The translations under genes were made by a program, and so were the position numbers. From assembly GCA_903922735.1 (NCBI GenBank), contig CAIXUZ010000060.1, forward strand, positions 124,001-188,000: a stretch of 64,000 nucleotides of DNA. The letters are read 5' to 3'. The stretch comes from an uncultured Verrucomicrobia subdivision 3 bacterium. Its GTDB lineage: Bacteria; Verrucomicrobiota; Verrucomicrobiia; Limisphaerales; UBA11358. Every line of letters starts with the position of its first letter. The first letter of the stretch is position 1. The notes under the pieces were generated by a model. The model did not search any database, had not been told where the DNA came from, and was given only the letters and a program-made list of their open reading frames with translations. Positions 31,484-40,932 of the stretch are shown in pieces.

Positions 31484-33322
31484 ATGCAACACATCCGCAA
31501 CATCGCGATCATCGCGCACGTTGACCATGGCAAGACCACGCTCGTGGACTGCCTCCTGAAACAGTCCGGCACCTTCCGCGCCAACCAGCACGAATCGTCC
31601 GAGGAACGCCTGATGGACTCGATGGACCTCGAAAAGGAAAAGGGCATCACCATCCGCGCCAAGAACGCCGCGTTCAAATACAAGAATTTCCACATCAACA
31701 TCGTGGACACCCCCGGCCATGCCGACTTCGGCGGCGAAGTCGAGCGCATCATGAACATGATCGACGGCGTGCTCCTCGTCGTGGATTCCGCCGAAGGCCC
31801 GCAGGCCCAGACGCGCTTCGTGCTCCGCAAGGCGCTCGAGGCCGGCGCCAAGCCCATCGTCGTCATCAACAAGATCGACCGCGAGAACGCCAATCCCAAG
31901 AAGGTGCTCGACCAGGTATTCGAACTCTTCATGTCACTCAACGCCACCGATGAGCAGCTGGATTTCCCGTTCATTTATTGCTCGGCCAAGGAAGGCTACG
32001 CCAAGACGGAACTCGAACACGTCACCGGCACGATGGAGCCGCTCTTCGACGCCATCGTGAAGCACATTCCCCCGCCGCGCGCGAAGGCCGGCGACGGTTT
32101 CCAGTTGCTCGTCGCGAACCTCGATTACTCCGAATACCTCGGCCGTATCGCCTTCGGCAAGATTTACGAAGGCAAAGTCAAAGTCGGCGACCCCGCCATC
32201 TGCCGCCACGGCAACGGCAAGGTATCCAAGAACAAAGTCACCATGCTCTACCATTTCGAGGGCATGAAGCGCATTGAGATTCAGGAAGCGCACGCCGGCG
32301 ACATCGTCGGCATCTGCGGCTTTGAGGAAGTGTTCATCGGTGAATCCATCACCGACAGCGAACTCCGCCCCGCCCTGCCCTATATCCCGATTGATCCGCC
32401 CACGATCCAGATGGAATTCGCCGTCAACGACGGACCGCTCGCCGGCATGGACGGAAAACTCGTCACCGCGCGCCACATCTGGGACCGACTCGTGAAGGAA
32501 ATTCGCACGAACGTCGCCCTGCGCATCGCGCAGACCAGCGACCCGAAAATCTTTGCCGTCAGCGGCCGCGGCGAAATGCAGATCGCCATTCTCGTAGAAC
32601 AAATGCGCCGCGAAGGCCACGAAGTCCTCGTCTCCCGTCCCGAAGTATTGTGGAAGAAAGACCCGACCACCGGCAATCCGCTGGAGCCGATTGAAAAATT
32701 GTTCGTGGAAATCCCGAACGACTGCCTCGGCAACATCATGGAGAATCTGGCGGGCCGCAAGGCGCAGATCACGAACATGAACCACGTCGGTAACCAGGTT
32801 TCCGTCGAGGCGCTCATCCCGATGCGCGGTCTCATCGGTTTCGAGACCGACCTCGTCAACTCCACCAAGGGCATGGGCGTGATGAGCCATCTATTCCATG
32901 AATACGGCCCGGACTGCGGCGAAATTGCCGCGCGCAAGAATGGTTCGCTCGTCAGCATGGACAACGGCGAAGCCACCAACTACGCGCTCAACATGGTTCA
33001 GGAACGGGGCCGCCTCATGGTCGAGGCCGGCGACGCCATTTACATCGGCATGATTGTCGGCGAAAACGCCCGCGAGAATGACATTCCCGTGAATCCGGTG
33101 AAGGAAAAGCGCCTCACCAACATGCGCTCGCAGGGCGATGGCAAGGGCATCCAGCTCGCACCGCCCCTGAAGCTCTCGCTCGAACGCGCCTTGGAATACA
33201 TTGACGTGGACGAATACGTGGAGGCCACGCCCAAGAATCTACGCCTGCGCAAGAAAGTCTTGGACGAAGCCCTGCGCCGCCGCACCGAGAAGAACCGCGC
33301 GATCAAATACGTTCAAGAATAA
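31484..33322 (+). CDS. typA: translational GTPase TypA/BipA
   Basis: MQHIRNIAIIAHVDHGKTTLVDCLLKQSG, DTPGHADFGGEVER, NKIDRENA; start set to ATG at 31484. Confidence 0.97.
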   Translation: MQHIRNIAIIAHVDHGKTTLVDCLLKQSGTFRANQHESSEERLMDSMDLEKEKGITIRAKNAAFKYKNFHINIVDTPGHADFGGEVERIMNMIDGVLLVVDSAEGPQAQTRFVLRKALEAGAKPIVVINKIDRENANPKKVLDQVFELFMSLNATDEQLDFPFIYCSAKEGYAKTELEHVTGTMEPLFDAIVKHIPPPRAKAGDGFQLLVANLDYSEYLGRIAFGKIYEGKVKVGDPAICRHGNGKVSKNKVTMLYHFEGMKRIEIQEAHAGDIVGICGFEEVFIGESITDSELRPALPYIPIDPPTIQMEFAVNDGPLAGMDGKLVTARHIWDRLVKEIRTNVALRIAQTSDPKIFAVSGRGEMQIAILVEQMRREGHEVLVSRPEVLWKKDPTTGNPLEPIEKLFVEIPNDCLGNIMENLAGRKAQITNMNHVGNQVSVEALIPMRGLIGFETDLVNSTKGMGVMSHLFHEYGPDCGEIAARKNGSLVSMDNGEATNYALNMVQERGRLMVEAGDAIYIGMIVGENARENDIPVNPVKEKRLTNMRSQGDGKGIQLAPPLKLSLERALEYIDVDEYVEATPKNLRLRKKVLDEALRRRTEKNRAIKYVQE

Positions 33323-33342
33323 TCCGCGTTTCTCAATCTACA

Positions 33343-33380
33343 CCGCCCGGATGGCCTTGGCCTCCGGGCGGTTTTATTTT
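33343..33380 (+). terminator. intrinsic terminator of typA
   Basis: CCGCCCGGA tggccttggcc TCCGGGCGG TTTTATTTT. Confidence 0.88.
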
Positions 33381-33426
33381 GGTGTAGCATCCAGTCGAAG
33401 ACGACAGCGGGTGGAGCGGATCAATC

Positions 33427-33550
33427 TTGGACTGCGTCGGCAGAGCTGGAGCGGCGACGGCGCTTTGGTGCGGACGAGGCGGATGGTGAAATCGGAAGTT
33501 TCCGGGTGGGCGAAAGCGGTGTCGCACTGCGCTTGCCACCGCAGTCCAAA
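33427..33550. repeat. imperfect fold-back repeat
   Basis: TTGGACTGCGtcGGCAgagc...ACGGCGCTTT (33427-33466) and GAAAGCGGTGTCGC...TGCCaccGCAGTCCAAA (33512-33550) in inverted orientation. Confidence 0.7.
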
Positions 33551-33683
33551 ACGCGCCAGCGCTGGCTCCGGGCGGGTGGTGGAAGGCAGACATTTATTTT
33601 GAAATGTTTTTAAAGCGGGGATTTTTAGCCACAGATGAACACCGATGAAACCCAGATGGGAAATAATGCAGGAAACGTCTGCA

Positions 33684-33775
33684 AGGGTAGCCCTGCGCAA
33701 AGATGGCTGTCCGCAAGGACTATCCCAACGGGATAAAATCAATCAGCAAAGGTTGACCGCGTAGCGGGCTACCCT
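33684..33775. repeat. REP-like fold-back repeat
   Basis: AGGGTAGCCC (33684-33693) / GGGCTACCCT (33766-33775) enclosing ATCCCaacGGGAT. Confidence 0.75.
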
Positions 33776-33974
33776 GTGTCATTATTCAAACAATAATACT
33801 ACCCTCTGAAAGAGTGGTATCCGAGGGCGACGGATGGAATTACGCCCATAACTTTATTCCGCTGAACAAGTTTAGAAAAATAGAGATAATAATGGCTGTC
33901 GAGGCAGCAGATGCATTCTTAGCCGCCATTTTCAAAACTTGAAACTTGAAACGCGAACCCTGAAACTGCGGTGA

Positions 33975-34775
33975 ATGAACCGCATCGTCGAGAAGTTCGC
34001 GCAGTTGAAGAAAGCCGGTAAAAAAGGTCTGGTCGTTTACATCGGCGCGGGCGATCCCCACCTCAAAGCCACGCGGCAACTGGCGCTTGCTTTTGACCGG
34101 GCGGGCGTGGACGTGCTGGAACTCGGCGTACCATTCAGCGATCCGCTGGCCGACGGGCTTGTGAACCAGCTCGCTGCCCAACGCGGCCTGGAATCCGGCA
34201 CCACCCCGCCGAAGTTGCTGGCGACCATCGCCGAGATCCGCAAGGAATCACAGCTGCCCATTGTCCTCTACATCTATTTCAACCTCATCCACAAGGTCGG
34301 TCTGGAGAAATTCATCGCCGATTGCGCCCAGGCGGGGGTGGACGGACTGCTCGTCCTCGATCTGCCACCGGAAGAATCAGACAATTACGAGGCGCTGATG
34401 AAAAAAGCCGGCCTCTGCCATATTTATCTCGTCGCCCCGACCACGCCGGAAGACCGCATGGAACTCATTGTCAAGCGTGGTGCAGGTTTTATCTATTACA
34501 TCTCCCGCGAAGGCGTCACCGGCATGCAAACGAGCGTGGCCACGAATCTTTCATCGCAGATCGGCAAGCTGCGCGCGCACACGACCCTGCCCATTGCCAT
34601 CGGCTTTGGGATTTCCAATCCTGAACAGGCCAAGGCCGTGGCGAAAGAAGGCGAAGCGTGCGTGGTGGGTAGCGCCATCGTGAACCAAATCGCCGAGCAC
34701 GGCAAATCGCCGGAACTCGTGGCCAAAGTCGGCGCGTTCGTAAAATCGCTGGCAGAGGCGGTGAAAACAATTTAA
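33975..34775 (+). CDS. trpA: tryptophan synthase alpha chain
   Basis: VVYIGAGDPHLKATRQLA, LELGVPFSDPLADG, DLPPEES, YYISREGVTG, GFGISNPEQAK. Confidence 0.95.
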   Translation: MNRIVEKFAQLKKAGKKGLVVYIGAGDPHLKATRQLALAFDRAGVDVLELGVPFSDPLADGLVNQLAAQRGLESGTTPPKLLATIAEIRKESQLPIVLYIYFNLIHKVGLEKFIADCAQAGVDGLLVLDLPPEESDNYEALMKKAGLCHIYLVAPTTPEDRMELIVKRGAGFIYYISREGVTGMQTSVATNLSSQIGKLRAHTTLPIAIGFGISNPEQAKAVAKEGEACVVGSAIVNQIAEHGKSPELVAKVGAFVKSLAEAVKTI

Positions 34776-34848
34776 CCCGCAGATTTCGCCGATTAACACC
34801 GATTTTTTCCAGTTCTTATCTGCGAAAATCTATGTAATGTGCGGGAGT
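34774..34848. repeat. short fold-back repeat between trpA and manC
   Basis: CCCGCAGATTTCGCCGATTAACACCGATT...ATCTGCGAAAATCT...GTGCGGG; related fragments at 30976-31010 and 33629-33655. Confidence 0.5.
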
Positions 34849-34857
34849 CCAAAATTT

Positions 34858-35994
34858 ATGAGCACAAAAACGAAGACCGACATCAAAGATCGTTTCGTCA
34901 TCATCATGGCCGGGGGGCGCGGCGAGCGTTTCTGGCCGCTAAGCCGCGAGAAGATGCCCAAGCAACTGCTCGCCATCCTCGGCAAAAAATCTTTTTTGCA
35001 GGAAGCCGTCGAGCGCGTGCTACCGCTGGTGCCGCTCAAAAACATTTTCATCATCACCAATGAAGTGCAGGCACCGGAAGTGCGGAAGCAATTACCGAAG
35101 CTGCCCAAGGAAAACGTTGTGGCCGAACCGGTCGGCCGCGACACCTGCGCCGCCGTAACGCTCGGCGCGGCGCTCGTCGGGGCGCGTTCCACCACCGGCG
35201 TGATGGCCGTGCTGCCGGCAGACCACGTCATTCCGGACGTGAAGAAGTTTCAGCAGGTTTTGTCCGACGCGTTTGACGTGGCCGCACAAGGCCAGGCGAT
35301 TGTCACCATCGGCATCAAACCGACCGAGCCGGCGACCGGCTACGGTTATATCCATACCGGCGCGGAACTGCCGACGCCGCCCGGCGGGAAGAAAACGAAG
35401 ACGATTTTTTACAAGGCGGAGCGCTTCGTGGAGAAACCGAATTTTGAAACCGCGCTGGAGTACGTCAACAGCGGCCAATATCGCTGGAACGCCGGGATGT
35501 TCGTCTGGAGTTTCATCACCGTCACGAACGGCCTGGAGAAGCATCAGCCGGAGATGTTCGCCGCGTGCCAGCGGTGGTTCAAGGTGGCAGCCAATCCCGC
35601 GAAGCTCGCGAAAGTGCTGGCGAAGGAATATCCGGACATCAAAAAAATCTCGATCGATTTCGCGCTGATGGAAAAGGCGCAAAATGTCATCGTGGCCGAC
35701 GGCGCGTTTGAATGGGATGATCTCGGCGCGTGGCCGGCCATCGCCCGGCACGTCAAACAGGACGCCGAGGGCAATGCCGCCGTGGCGGATTTCATCCACG
35801 TGGACGCAGCGCGGAATATCATCTACGACGCGCGCACCAAAAACCGCACGCCCATCGCCGTGGTCGGCCTGCGGGATTCAATCTTAGTGCAGACGGACGA
35901 CGCGGTGCTGCTGGCGCACAAATCGCAAGCGCAAAAGATCAAGGAACTGGTCAAGAAGCTGGCCGAGGACCCGAGATTGAAGAAGCTGGTTTAA
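34858..35994 (+). CDS. manC: mannose-1-phosphate guanylyltransferase
   Basis: VIIMAGGRGERFWPLSREKMPKQLL, VLPADHVI, FVEKP, WNAGMFVW; start set to ATG at 34858. Confidence 0.93.
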   Translation: MSTKTKTDIKDRFVIIMAGGRGERFWPLSREKMPKQLLAILGKKSFLQEAVERVLPLVPLKNIFIITNEVQAPEVRKQLPKLPKENVVAEPVGRDTCAAVTLGAALVGARSTTGVMAVLPADHVIPDVKKFQQVLSDAFDVAAQGQAIVTIGIKPTEPATGYGYIHTGAELPTPPGGKKTKTIFYKAERFVEKPNFETALEYVNSGQYRWNAGMFVWSFITVTNGLEKHQPEMFAACQRWFKVAANPAKLAKVLAKEYPDIKKISIDFALMEKAQNVIVADGAFEWDDLGAWPAIARHVKQDAEGNAAVADFIHVDAARNIIYDARTKNRTPIAVVGLRDSILVQTDDAVLLAHKSQAQKIKELVKKLAEDPRLKKLV

Positions 35995-36374
35995 CCGCCG
36001 ATTTGCTTCTGATATTCCGCCGGCGAGAGCAGCGCGTTCAGTTCAGCGGGATTGCTCAATTTGATCTTGTAAAACCAGCCATCGGTATCCGGCGCGGTGT
36101 TCACCAGCGCGGGGTTGTCCACCACGGCAGGGTTGACAGCGGTGATTTCGCCGCTGACAGGGGAATAGATATCGCTCGCGGTCTTGACGGATTCCACGAC
36201 GGCGCAGGCTTCGCCCACCTTGACCTTACGACCCACGGCCGGCAGTTCCACAAACACGATGTCGGTCAGTTCATGCTGCGCGTGATCGGTGATGCCGACA
36301 ACGGCGGTATCGCCGCTGACGCGGACCCATTCGTGTGACTTGGCGTATTTCAGATCGGAAGGAACATTGCTCAT
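35991..36374 (-). CDS. gcvH: glycine cleavage system H protein
   Basis: YAKSHEWVRVSGDTAVVGITDHAQHELTDIVFVELP, CAVVESVKTASDIYSPVSGEI lipoyl-lysine motif. Confidence 0.96.
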   Translation of the reverse strand: MSNVPSDLKYAKSHEWVRVSGDTAVVGITDHAQHELTDIVFVELPAVGRKVKVGEACAVVESVKTASDIYSPVSGEITAVNPAVVDNPALVNTAPDTDGWFYKIKLSNPAELNALLSPAEYQKQIGG

Positions 36375-36444
36375 AAATTGTGCGGAGAGGTTACGCAGAT
36401 TCAGTCAGACCAACAAACCCAAAATGTTATGCGCCACAATCCGC

Positions 36445-37902
36445 CTACAAATACTGCGTCAGCAAGCCCGGCGCGACGCCGAACAGAATCACCAGCAACG
36501 CCAGCAGCGCCAGCGCGAGGAAGCTCAGCAGCGGCACCTTGATGGCGGGGGCATCGGCGGCGGCATCCTCGACGTAGGCCGCTTTCATCACGCGCAGGTA
36601 GTAGTAGAAAGACACCGCGCTCATCGCGATGGCCAGAATGACCAACCAGAGCAGACCGAGGTCGGCGCTGGCGGTGACCACCGCACTGAACAGGAAAAAT
36701 TTACCGATGAAACCCGCGAGCGGCGGGATGCCGCCCAGCGAGAGCAGAAAAACCATCAAGCACAGCGCGAGGCCCGGCGCGCGTTTGCTCAAGCCGTTAA
36801 AGTTCGCAATCGCATCGCCGCCCGTGGCGTCCTCCACCACCGCCACCACGCCGAAGGCGCCGATGGTCGTCAGCGCGTAGGTGATGACGTAAAACATCAT
36901 GCCACTGGCGCTGAGCTGATTATTGCCCAGCACACCAAGCAGCATATAACCGGCATGGGCGATGGCCGAATAGGCGAGCAGGCGTTTGACACTGGACTGA
37001 ACGATGGCAGTGAGATTCCCCAGCACCATCGAAAGCGCGGCGACCACGGCGACGGTCGGCGTCCACCCGGCGATGTAACCGTGCCAGACCGCGCTGCCTT
37101 GCGCGCCGACGAAACCGAGCGTGAAGATCTTGGCGAGAACGTAGAAGCTCGCCACTTTCGAACCGGAGCCGATGAAAGCCGCACTCGGCGTGGGCGCACC
37201 CTCGTAGGCATCCGGCGCCCAGAGGTGAAACGGCACGGCGGCGACCTTGAAGCCGAAGCCGATGACAGTCATCACCAGCGCCACGAGCAGCAGCGGGTCC
37301 AGCCCCTTGCCGGCGATGGCGGCGGCGATGGCGCGCAGATTGGTCGAACCGGAGATGCCGTAGAGCAGGCTGAAGCCGAACAACAGAAACGCAGCCGACA
37401 TGCCGCCGAAGAGAAAATATTTCAGCGCGGCCTCGGCGGAGCGGGCATTGTGCTTGTTGAACGCGGTCAGGATATAAAGCGTGAGACTCGCGAATTCGAG
37501 CGCGAGGAAGATCATCAGCAAATCCTCGGTGCTGACGAGGAACATCAGCGCGATGGTGCCAAGCAGAATCAGCGAAAGATATTCGCCAACGTGATCGGTG
37601 AATTTGCCGGAAGCGGAAATCAGCACGGTGAAAACCGTCAGCGCAAGGATGGCGACTTTAACAAAATCGGACGACGGACTCACCACGAGCAGGCCGTTGA
37701 AAAGATTGGCATCGGTGTGGCGCGTGAAGGCCAGCAGCGCCGCGGAAGCACAGCCGAGAAGAGATAGGAGCGCGCCGACATTGAAACGGGCAACGAGGGA
37801 CTTGCCGCGCAACGCGGTCAGGTCCACGCCCAGCACCACCAGCACCGTGAGCGTGACGATGGCTTCCGGCGCGGACAGTTGAAGCAATTGGAGATAGTTC
37901 AT
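36445..37902 (-). CDS. nuoN: NADH-quinone oxidoreductase subunit N
   Basis: Multi-TM; FKVAAVPFHLWAPDAYEGAPTPSAAFI; start overlaps nuoM stop (ATGA). Confidence 0.92.
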   Translation of the reverse strand: MNYLQLLQLSAPEAIVTLTVLVVLGVDLTALRGKSLVARFNVGALLSLLGCASAALLAFTRHTDANLFNGLLVVSPSSDFVKVAILALTVFTVLISASGKFTDHVGEYLSLILLGTIALMFLVSTEDLLMIFLALEFASLTLYILTAFNKHNARSAEAALKYFLFGGMSAAFLLFGFSLLYGISGSTNLRAIAAAIAGKGLDPLLLVALVMTVIGFGFKVAAVPFHLWAPDAYEGAPTPSAAFIGSGSKVASFYVLAKIFTLGFVGAQGSAVWHGYIAGWTPTVAVVAALSMVLGNLTAIVQSSVKRLLAYSAIAHAGYMLLGVLGNNQLSASGMMFYVITYALTTIGAFGVVAVVEDATGGDAIANFNGLSKRAPGLALCLMVFLLSLGGIPPLAGFIGKFFLFSAVVTASADLGLLWLVILAIAMSAVSFYYYLRVMKAAYVEDAAADAPAIKVPLLSFLALALLALLVILFGVAPGLLTQYL

Positions 37903-39395
37903 TGCGCACCTCCGCCCAGCAACCGCGCGAACAGCGGCGATTTGAAACAAGGTTCAATCCAATTCATGAGCAAGCCGGGAAAAAGGCCGATGATCAGCGA
38001 TGCGCCGATGAGCATCACCGCACCGAAGCGTTCGGGAACGGAAATCGGTTCCAGCGGGTGATCGTGGTCGGCCGGCGCCCGCGGCACATCCGAATAAAAT
38101 CCCTTTTGCACCGCGCGCAGCGTGTAGGCCACACCAACGAGAATGCCGACACCGGCCAGAATCGTCATTTTCGGGAACACCGCCCACGCGCCCATGAGCA
38201 CCTGCAATTCGGCGATGAAGCCGCTGAAGCCGGGCAGCCCCATCGAGGCGACGCCGGCAATCACAAAGGTCACCCCCGCGAACGGCAGCGATTTGCCGAC
38301 ATTCATTTTTTCGAGGTCATTGAAGTCGCGGGTGTGGGTACGGTCATAGACCATGCGACCCACCACGCCGAACAGCAGCCCGGCGATGATGCCGTGCGAA
38401 AACATCTGCAACACCGCGCCGTCGAGGCCGATGGTGTTGAGGGTCGCCAAACCGAGCAGGACAAAGCCCATGTGGCTCACGCTGGAGTAGCCGATGACGA
38501 ACTTGAAGTCGCGCTGCACCAGCGCCACCCCTGCCCCATAGACAATGCCGGCGACCGCGAGCGCGGCGATGGCCCATTGCCATTCACGCACGCCTTCGGG
38601 AAACATGAGCATCGCCACGCGCAGGCAGCCGTAAGCGCCGAGTTTCATCACCACCCCGGCGAGCAACATGGAACCGGCGGTCGGCGCGGCGACGTGACCC
38701 GTCGGCGCCCAGGTATGGAAGGGCCACATGCCGGCGAGAATCGCAAACCCGATGAACACCAGCGGAAACACCCAGTGCTGGAAGCCGAGGGAAAAATGCA
38801 CGCGGGACAGCTCAATCAAATCGAGCGAAGCATGGCCGAGCTGACCTTTCGCCACGACCCAAGCGGCAATCATGCCGATGAGCACCAGATGGCTGCCGAC
38901 GAACGAATACAACGCCAGCTTCATCGCACCGTATTCTTTGCGCGTGCTACCCCAACGGGCGATGAGGAAGTATTTGGGGATGATCGTCAGTTCATAGAAC
39001 ACGAAGAGCAGCAGCAAATCGAAGCTCAAGAACACGCCATAAACCCCACCGATGAGGGTGAGGTAGAAGGCGAAAAACTCCTTCGTCCGCTTCTCAATAT
39101 TCCATGAAAATAAAATTCCGGAAACAGCCGCCAGCCCGGTCAGAACCACGAGCACCAAGCTGATGCCGTCCGCCGCGAGATAATAGTTCGCGCCGATGGC
39201 GGGAATCCAACTGACTTTGACGATCGTGGTGACATCGCCGGGATTGGCCTGCTGGATGGCGCCGACAAATGCCACGACACAACCGGCGATGGCGGTGAGC
39301 AAGGCGACGATGCGGGCGGCGCGCGCGTTCTCGCGCGGCAGGAGCATCAGCACCAGCACCCCGATAAAAGTTATGTAAATGGTCCAGGCCAGCAT
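37899..39395 (-). CDS. nuoM: NADH-quinone oxidoreductase subunit M (copy 1)
   Basis: FYELTIIPKYFLIARWG, GMWPFHTWAPTGHVAAPTAGSMLLAGVVMKLGAYG. Confidence 0.92.
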   Translation of the reverse strand: MLAWTIYITFIGVLVLMLLPRENARAARIVALLTAIAGCVVAFVGAIQQANPGDVTTIVKVSWIPAIGANYYLAADGISLVLVVLTGLAAVSGILFSWNIEKRTKEFFAFYLTLIGGVYGVFLSFDLLLLFVFYELTIIPKYFLIARWGSTRKEYGAMKLALYSFVGSHLVLIGMIAAWVVAKGQLGHASLDLIELSRVHFSLGFQHWVFPLVFIGFAILAGMWPFHTWAPTGHVAAPTAGSMLLAGVVMKLGAYGCLRVAMLMFPEGVREWQWAIAALAVAGIVYGAGVALVQRDFKFVIGYSSVSHMGFVLLGLATLNTIGLDGAVLQMFSHGIIAGLLFGVVGRMVYDRTHTRDFNDLEKMNVGKSLPFAGVTFVIAGVASMGLPGFSGFIAELQVLMGAWAVFPKMTILAGVGILVGVAYTLRAVQKGFYSDVPRAPADHDHPLEPISVPERFGAVMLIGASLIIGLFPGLLMNWIEPCFKSPLFARLLGGGAQ

Positions 39396-39396
39396 T

Positions 39397-40932
39397 TTAG
39401 AAATTCAGTTGTTGCACCAGTTTCACGACGGTGGCGTCAACCACGCCCAAAATAAATTGCGGCCAGATGCCCAGCACGAACATCAGCGCGATGCCGGGCA
39501 GGACCAGCAGGCGCTCCGCCGTCGTCAGGTCGGGCAGCTTCGCCCAGCGCTCGTTCAGCGGGCCGCAGAAAACGCGCTGGATGAGCGTGAGCAGGAAAAT
39601 CGCCGTGACCAGAATACCAATGGTGGAAATCGCCGCGGCCCACGGCGCGAGCGGGAACACGCCCTTGAAAATGAGGAATTCGCCAACGAACCCGTTCAGT
39701 CCCGGCAGGCCGAGCGATGAGAACAGCGAGATGCCCATCAAGCCGGTGAACACGGGGATGACTTTGCGGATGCCACCGAAATCATCGAGTCCGCGCAGGC
39801 CGCCGGTGCGTTTTTCGAGGAGCGACAGGAACAGGAACAGCGCCGACGCCGTGAGGCCATGGTTAAACATCTGCAACAGCGCGCCGTCCAGCGCGGCGGC
39901 TTTCTGAAGATCGGAATGGTTCACGCCGGTGACCACGGCAGTCGCCGCGAACATCGCCAGCAGACAGTAACCCAGGTGGTTGATGGAAGAGTAGGCGAGC
40001 ATCCGCTTCAAATCCTTTTGCGCGAACGCGGCGCAAGCCGAGAGGACGATGGTCGCCACCGCCAGCCAGAGCAGCGGCGTCAGCACCTGCCGGATTTGGT
40101 CGGGGAATATCGGCAGCAGAATCCGCAGAAAACCATAGACGCCCATCTTGGACATGACCCCGGTCAGCAACATCGTCACCGGGCTGGGCGCCTCGGAATA
40201 CGCGGCTGGCAACCAAGTGTGGAACGGAATCACCGGCACCTTCACCGCGAAGCCGAGAAACGCGCCGAAGAAAACGATCAAGGCGATGTTCTTCCAGCCA
40301 AAGGCCGCTTGCAGCTTGCTAGTAAGCACCCCGCTCTTCGCCAGGCCGGCGAGTTCGATGAAATCAAAGCTGCCCGTTGCCAGCCGGATAGCCAGGAAAC
40401 TCAACAGCAACGCCACACTGCCGACCATCGTGTAGATGAAAAATTGCATCGCCGCCGGGCCGCGCTTGGGGCCGCCCCAAAGCTTGATCAGGAAAAACGC
40501 GGGGATCAGGCCGAGTTCCCAGAACATGAACCAATGGAAAAAGTTCAGCGCGGTGAACGTGCCGAACAGGCCCGCCTGCAACCACAGCACCAGCGCATGA
40601 AACACGTGCGGACGGTCTTCGACGTTCCACGAGGCGAGAATCGCCAGCGGCGTGACAATGGCCGTGAGCAAGACCATCAGCAAACCGAGACCGTCCACGC
40701 CGAGGAAGTATTGGATGCCGAGCGTGGGCACCCAGTCAAATTTTTCGACGAATTGCAGTCCGCCGTTTTTGGCATCGAAATGCAACCACATACAGATCGC
40801 ACCCCCCAGCGACAAAAGGCTGGAGGTCAGCGCGAGGTTGCGAACAAAATTTTTGCGTTCCGAGCCAAGACCGGCGACTACGAGGCCGCCGAGGAACGGG
40901 ACGAGAGTGAGAATGGTCAGCCAGTGGTTCAT
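39397..40932 (-). CDS. nuoM: NADH-quinone oxidoreductase subunit M-like (copy 2)
   Basis: FWELGLIPAFFLIKLWGG, VPVIPFHTWLPAAYSEAPSPVTMLLTGVMSKMGVYGFLRI; start set to ATG at 40932. Confidence 0.92.
   Translation of the reverse strand: MNHWLTILTLVPFLGGLVVAGLGSERKNFVRNLALTSSLLSLGGAICMWLHFDAKNGGLQFVEKFDWVPTLGIQYFLGVDGLGLLMVLLTAIVTPLAILASWNVEDRPHVFHALVLWLQAGLFGTFTALNFFHWFMFWELGLIPAFFLIKLWGGPKRGPAAMQFFIYTMVGSVALLLSFLAIRLATGSFDFIELAGLAKSGVLTSKLQAAFGWKNIALIVFFGAFLGFAVKVPVIPFHTWLPAAYSEAPSPVTMLLTGVMSKMGVYGFLRILLPIFPDQIRQVLTPLLWLAVATIVLSACAAFAQKDLKRMLAYSSINHLGYCLLAMFAATAVVTGVNHSDLQKAAALDGALLQMFNHGLTASALFLFLSLLEKRTGGLRGLDDFGGIRKVIPVFTGLMGISLFSSLGLPGLNGFVGEFLIFKGVFPLAPWAAAISTIGILVTAIFLLTLIQRVFCGPLNERWAKLPDLTTAERLLVLPGIALMFVLGIWPQFILGVVDATVVKLVQQLNF

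Noticed and set aside
31934-32890. 318-aa minus-strand ORF opposite typA
   Set aside because: Antisense shadow of a conserved gene.
33333-33742. Minus-strand ORFs of 86 and 122 aa after typA
   Set aside because: Lie inside the fold-back repeats and show only repeat-derived composition.
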